Shown: positions 59,444-64,000 of the stretch, piece after piece
Layout of the letters: each line of letters opens with the position of its first letter
How positions within the stretch are numbered: position 1 is the first letter of the stretch
Assembly (NCBI RefSeq): GCF_905475465.1
Contig: NC_062244.1
Location: 2,740,501-2,804,500, forward strand
DNA: 64,000 nucleotides
Direction: 5' to 3'
Source of the DNA: Pieris napi
Taxonomy: Eukaryota > Arthropoda > Insecta > Lepidoptera > Pieridae
Translations under genes and position numbers: made by a program
Notes under the pieces: model-generated
Databases searched by the model: none
What the model was told of the DNA's origin: nothing
What the model saw: only the letters and a program-made list of their open reading frames with translations

Positions 59444-60510
59444 TCATTCCATAAATGTTTTAGATAGTTTATCAATAACAATCCTAGTCCGCTCCGATAA
59501 ATACTGGTCAATTTGTCCTAACACTTTAACAACATGCAACATTTTCTGAACACCATTTTTGAATCGTTCCATTCTTTCTGCACTAGTTTCTTCATCCAAA
59601 ACTTTTCTTAGCATTGAGAGTTTCATTGGGGCTCCTACTTTCGGGGCCTTCCCTATTTCCAGTGGTTTCAACCTTGGAGAATTTAGTCTCGGAATTTTAA
59701 GCTTTGATACTTTCGGTTTTGAAAATCTGGGAATGAAGCCACTTGGTGGGCTTACTGCTGAACTGATTATATTATTACTGTCGACAGTGAGATCATCCGT
59801 ATTTGGTTCTATGATAAATTTGCCGTCTTCTATTGCCTTAGGTATTGCTTTCTGAATTAAGTTGCAGAAGGAATCCATGTCAAGGTCTGTGTTACCTGAT
59901 AACTCGCCTGACTTAGATTTTGCTGGAGAACGATTCTGTTAACAATGAAAAATGGGTATTAAGATAGTGTAAACTAAAGCGATTAAGAAATATTTTGAAA
60001 TTGTTGAAATAATATAGATAACAAACCTCATCAGAGCCACATTCAATTTTCATTTGAAGTGGTGAAGGTGCGCACGTCGCCAACCTTACCTGTAAAAATA
60101 TGCAATGTTTATTGTTGATATTGGTAATTTTGTGAAAAAGTTAAAAAAAATAGTAGTCATTAATTTAGGAACATTATTTCATAATAAATATACTTTACGT
60201 TTATATTTTATATACAATTAAGTAAAAAAACAGAAACTGGCACAACACATTGAAATTAATTGCAATTTGGCAACACTAAAATCGATAACTTTCTCTAAAA
60301 TGTGCCTCGATACAAAGTTGATATGCCTATACGCAACAAATTTCAGTTTCACAATTTTCTATGAGTAGGACTGTATAGTATGAAGTCCTAGTGCAATATT
60401 ACTATCTCACTAATTAGCACATCAATCACAAATAGCACACATGTTGAACAAAATTTCCCAGAATCATAATTACTAACCAATAAAGCCACAATCAACACGT
60501 ATTGAGACAT
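59444..60510 (-). CDS. secreted Lys/Pro-rich protein of unknown function (gene A)
   Basis: Three exons on the minus strand: 60510-60478, 60089-60027, 59935-59444; GT/AG, all phase 0; 195 residues, TGA stop at 59446-59444. Residues 1 to about 18 (MSQYVLIVALLVRLATCA) form a typical signal peptide; the first intron falls inside it. The mature part has a Cys at about position 29 and one near 56, a middle segment rich in Lys, Pro and Arg (KLKIPRLNSPRLKP), and a C-terminal helical region. I recognise no domain. It is divergent from gene B with 179 bases between start codons. The AATAAA at 59420-59415 (minus strand) gives a very short 3'UTR. Without transcript data the exon choice rests on phase, splice sites and the signal peptide. 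Confidence 0.75.
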
Positions 60511-60689
60511 GCTATAGCCGCGTTCGACACATTTTTACTAACTACAGAATTGAATCACGTACCAAAATATCAAGTCAGCATCATTTAAAATCAGTAATAT
60601 ACGTGACAGAATAAACATGAATTGGTTAGTTAGTAGTATGTACGCGGGAAGCTTAGTTTTATACTTGATAGCGAGATCGTATTATCATA
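60511..60689. promoter_or_regulatory. compact bidirectional promoter between genes A and B
   Basis: Only 179 bases separate the two opposed start codons, so promoters and both 5'UTRs must share it unless there are upstream exons. There is no clear TATA box; TTATACTT (about 60659) and runs of TA-rich sequence are the only candidates. Confidence 0.45.
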
Positions 60690-62244
60690 ATGAATTTGTT
60701 AAAATTATTGATGACCGTTCTCCTGCTTGTGACTTGTGTGGAGGTTTGTGTTTTTATTCTTCTTACTAGCCGTTTCGCGCCCGCTTTGCTGGACGAATTA
60801 AAATAAATTTTATGTTTCATTATTTTATTTTTTTTCATATTTTTATTATTCTTCTTTTTAACTTCCCGCTAAGAAAATTGAAATATTTCGAAAATCGAGT
60901 TTTTAACAGATGTTGACGTTTAGAGGTTCTAGGAAGCCTCCCCGAATGGAAGTCCGTATGGATAAATTTTCATAAAAGTAAAACAGCAATTAAAAAATGA
61001 AGGAACGTTGGAATTTAATAAATAAATAGCCATAAACCATCTAGGAAAAATTTCGCATCGAATGGTGTTAGTTTCATGTCGATACGATCAGTGGTTTAGG
61101 CCTGATTGAGCCTCAAACGAAGACCATTTTCATTATATATATATAGATTATTCGATTGGTATTAAAAGCTACAAAAGAACGCGCTTCTGGGGGCCTCAGA
61201 GCCTAGTGGTCTTATTAAGTGGCAGCTAGGGGTACCGGGTTCGATTCCCGGTTCGAGGGCAAGTTATTTAATTTAAATTTGTCCTCGGCCTTTGGGAGGG
61301 TTGTGCGGTACCGGGCGAGTGCTTAAACCGTACATGGAGGACACGTTCGAATTTCTAAAGACAAGCACGAATTATAAAAATCCTATACTTGACGCTGGCT
61401 AATGCACAAATCGTGCCAGAGACATTAAAAAAAAAAAAACTAGCTTCTACCATTTTAAAGATTTTGACTACTTTTATTTGGTCGTTTTATTATTACGTAG
61501 TTCAGTTGATGCGTATAAAAGTTTGGAAGGCAAGCTAACTGCATATTTGTCTACTAAAAAGAATTGTTATAATCTTCGATGTGTAGCGGAAATACTGATG
61601 GAGCTTTTTGTATTAGTTTATAATAATAGACGTTAGATATGAGCACAACCAAGCGGTTTAAAAATTCATTCATTCTAATATAATATATAAAATTCTCGTG
61701 TCACAATGTTCGTTCCCATACTCCTCCGAAACGGCTCGACCGATTCTTATGAAATTTTTAATGCATATTCAGTAAGTCTGAGAGTCTACTATTCAAACCC
61801 CTAAGTGATAAGGGGTGTACACTCTAAAAAAATATTTTTTATTTAAAAAAAAAATGTATAATACAACATACAAAAATATTTCAATCAACCCCTATTTTTT
61901 ATAATAGTAATTTATTATTGAACTAAAAAATGTTTCCTAGAAATAATACGTACATGGCAAAATAAACGATTGCCGAGTCAGCTAGTTTCTTTATAAAATT
62001 GTTTTGTGTTTTATGATAACTAATTTTAAAAATTAAAACCGAGCTTGCAATTTTTTTTCAGGGCAGCGTTTTAACAACGAAAAATCTGTTACATCCACGA
62101 CAAAGAGAGTCGTGTTTTACTTGTAAGGCCGAAGATAGGCCTTTTGGCTGGTCCATCATGTCTTACATGGGGAAAATCAAGGATTCAGTTGTGCGATCTC
62201 TAAACGGACTTTTGGAGAAGGCCAAAAAAGCGAAACTTGCCTAA
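60690..62244 (+). CDS. small secreted cationic peptide of unknown function (gene B)
   Basis: Two exons, 60690-60743 and 62062-62244, GT/AG, phase 0; 78 residues. Exon 1 encodes 18 residues (MNLLKLLMTVLLLVTCVE), which is the signal peptide; the likely cleavage is at the junction with GSVL. The mature peptide has a C-x-x-C pair (SCFTCKAED) and then a stretch of about 35 residues that can form a cationic amphipathic helix (MGKIKDSVVRSLNGLLEKAK). This could be a secreted peptide acting on membranes or just a small reproductive or hemolymph peptide; I cannot tell. The intron contains a SINE and a Helitron. AATAAA is at 62409-62414. Confidence 0.72.
61189..61439 (+). mobile_element. tRNA-derived SINE (family 1), full length, in gene B intron
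   Basis: tRNA-like head with 'cctagtggtctt' and 'ggttcgattcc', body, and A-tail of a dozen bases. The intact A-tail suggests a fairly recent insertion. Confidence 0.82.
61674..61985 (+). mobile_element. Helitron in gene B intron
   Basis: TCTAATATAATATATAAAAT start, GCCGAGTCAGCTAG end before T. Same subfamily as 1516-1755. Confidence 0.65.
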
Positions 62245-62408
62245 AATTATTACCGCCTTAATTTAATCACAAAACTACAATATCACATTAAAACGCGTGA
62301 TCGTCACAAAATATTTTAATTATTATTTATAACCATTTTGTATTAATTATTATAATTTATTTAGAATGATGATGATGAATGATGAAAAGCTTATACAATA
62401 AGGTCTTA

Positions 62409-62414
62409 AATAAA
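62409..62414 (+). terminator. poly(A) signal of gene B
   Basis: AATAAA 165 bases after the stop of gene B, followed by a T/G-rich stretch before the convergent gene C ends at 62492. Confidence 0.5.
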
Positions 62415-62491
62415 TATATCTGTATGTATCTGTATAATTAACGTGTTTTTTTTATATTTTATAAATAATACTCTAAATTATCTTAACAATA

Positions 62492-63469
62492 TTAAATTAA
62501 CAGTTTTTTGAACCTCAAATATTCAGCTGTAGTAATAGATCCTTTTTTCTTCAAATTCAGTAAAAATTTTGCAATATTTTTACTTATTTTTGGAGGTGGT
62601 TTCATTGCAGTTTTAATTTTTCTCTCCAAATCCCTTTGAAGTGCCGTTTTTCTTAGTAACTTCGGAGCTTTAAGGGTTTTAGGTAAAAGCGGTATAATGG
62701 GAAGAGGTAGTATGGGTAATGGAGGTATAATTGGTAATAGAGGGGGTAAAATTGGTAATTTCGGTATCACAGGTGGGAGTATTGGGAATATGGGCATGAG
62801 GGGAATTTTGGGAATATTTAACTTTGGTTTCAAGTTTCTTGAAAGCAATGATTTTGAGAGATTTGGTGTCAGTGACTTAGAATTGATGTTGATTGTGATG
62901 GGAGAGTGACGTGATGTTTTTGTAATCAGAAATGGACTGGTTAGTCTTCTTCGATCACCAGATATCAAACCCAGGTTTATTCCGCACGATACCTCCATCT
63001 GAAAAAAGAACCATTTATATTCCGCCGTTCTTCCGGTACCAGAATTTTCAGATATACTATCAGGTATTCTAGAATACACACACGAATTCTTAACATCTTG
63101 ACTTAAACTTATTAGTCCTTAGCGCGACAGACAGCCACTTGTTCAGAGGCTGTTTCAGCGCAGAGGAATCAGTCACCCACGTAGTCCATGAATTCGAGGC
63201 TGTGGCTAATCAACGTGCAGCAACGTGCGTGCTCGGAACAGTGAGGTCGCTCCGGGAAGCCTGTGAAGCGCCCAGGAGACTTCTGTGCTTCTGGAAGGAG
63301 CTAGGCTGGCTAAATTAGCCAGGACTTACCGCACAACGGACCAATTAAGTGTCTAATTGCGGAAATGAGTCCAACAACCCTAACCCTAACTTATTACACA
63401 AAAAATTATAGTTACCACTATGAAAATCCATAATGCGGTGCTCATCAAAACATGTTTATACTGCGTCAT
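62492..63469 (-). CDS. secreted Pro/Leu/Ile-rich protein of unknown function (gene C)
   Basis: Two exons on the minus strand, 63469-63416 and 62998-62492, GT/AG, phase 0; 186 residues, ending in a stop at 62494-62492. Exon 1 gives an 18-residue hydrophobic leader (MTQYKHVLMSTALWIFIV). The mature protein has one Cys early (EVSCGIN), a central block of about 40 residues made almost only of Pro, Leu and Ile with a PxxPxLP pattern (PKLPILPPLLPIIPPLPILP), and a Lys/Arg-rich C-terminal part. It resembles gene A in layout: leader exon, Pro/Lys-rich middle, KAPK...LRK segment, basic helical end. Function unknown. The reverse strand of the low-complexity block gives a Gly-rich shadow frame, which I reject. 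The intron is occupied by a dispersed repeat (63120-63384). Confidence 0.72.
63120..63384 (+). repeat. dispersed retro-repeat, uninterrupted copy
   Basis: Matches 31144-31590 without the MITE and ends in an ACCCTA-like microsatellite (63379-63392). It fills most of the intron of gene C. The short CCCTAACCCTAAC run is a repeat tail, not a telomere. Confidence 0.6.
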
Positions 63470-63803
63470 ATTAAGAATTCAATGTAATCTTCATGTAATA
63501 TAAATGACCTTATATCTGATTGTTTTATCTTGACCGAGATCAAAACAAAGAACAATTAAACAACAGCATAAAGCAGTCACTCGAACAATACAAGACATTG
63601 AAACGAAAATTTTTGAAAAGTACAGAAAATTTCCCAATTCACTGATAAATTGCGATAAAATTAAAAATTTCAAAACTATCTTATCATAAGACTTGCTACA
63701 CGTATGCAATCACGTAGTTATGCATAATACACTTTCTTTTAAATAGAACAAAAATCCTTTTTTTATTCATAATTAATAATATTCTGTTTTGGAAAGAACG
63801 AAA
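63470..63803. promoter_or_regulatory. bidirectional spacer between genes C and D
   Basis: 334 bases between opposed start codons, AT-rich, no repeat found. Probably contains both promoters, as between genes A and B. Confidence 0.4.
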
Positions 63804-64000
63804 ATGAGGGGACGGCTTTTTTGGTCCTCCCTTACTTTGTTAATTCTCGTCAGTTATTCGACGGCTTGTGACGATAAAGGAATATGTTTGGTAATTTCAA
63901 ATTTACAATGTGCATTATAACTTAAGTAATTAAATATAAAATTCAGCCGAACTTAATAGCCAATGTTATTATTATTTTGCAGTTGGAAGCGCTCAAAGAA
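63804..64000 (+). CDS. small secreted protein, partial, runs off the window (gene D)
   Basis: Exon 1 is 63804-63890 (29 codons), GT donor at 63891, phase 0; exon 2 starts at 63983 after a TTTTGCAG acceptor and is cut by the window end after six codons (LEALKE). The N-terminus RLFWSSLTLLILVSYSTAC is a good signal peptide, with two Cys just after or at its end (ACDDKGICL). By position and exon layout it is the counterpart of gene B. Confidence 0.65.

Noticed and set aside
59559..59855. Plus-strand ORF of 98 codons
   Set aside because: Shadow of gene A on the minus strand.
62697..62909. Gly-rich plus-strand ORF
   Set aside because: It is the complement of the Pro-rich block of gene C; the minus strand has signal peptide, splice sites and stop.
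63379..63392. Telomere-like CCCTAACCCTAAC run
   Set aside because: Insect telomeric repeat is TTAGG; this is the microsatellite tail of a dispersed repeat also seen with another motif at 31565.

Overview
This is a eukaryotic, AT-rich, intron-rich and repeat-rich genomic segment, almost certainly from a moth or butterfly (Lepidoptera). The evidence is an insect-type fatty acid synthase paralogue cut into dozens of short exons, an insect-style PEBP gene, many Helitrons with 5' TC and 3' CTAG ends, two tRNA-derived SINE families, and numerous foldback elements (MITEs) and decayed non-LTR retrotransposons. I cannot name the species.

Layout. Positions 1-6274 hold only repeats and unassigned DNA. 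At 6275-6849 (+) lies the last coding exon of an unrecognised gene, followed by about 1.45 kb of probable 3'UTR ending at a good poly(A) signal (8297). A complete four-exon PEBP (phosphatidylethanolamine-binding protein) gene spans 11028-17365 (+). From 17373 to 25197 there is a repeat-only region that includes a 1.9 kb transposon with ~500 bp inverted ends. The main gene, 25205-57273 (+), is a fatty-acid-synthase-like gene that I could assemble as 39 coding exons with GT/AG boundaries and consistent phase: 6900 nt, 2299 residues, no internal stop. Its introns are full of transposons.

The central observation is that this megasynthase keeps the whole FAS domain order (KS-AT-DH-core-ER-KR-ACP-TE) but has lost the key residues of four domains. 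KS keeps its Cys but has lost His, Lys and His. KR has no NADPH motif. ACP has Glu where the phosphopantetheine Ser should be. TE has Glu in place of the nucleophile Ser, and its His is gone. AT and DH keep their catalytic residues, and ER keeps its nucleotide-binding motif. With an open frame over 39 exons it looks like a conserved pseudo-enzyme (or partial-function) FAS paralogue rather than a simple pseudogene.

The right end (59444-64000) is a compact cluster of four small genes in order -,+,-,+, each with its first intron in phase 0 near the end of the signal-peptide region. I read them as a duplicated divergent pair (A/B and C/D) of fast-evolving secreted proteins of unknown function. 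The last one runs off the window.
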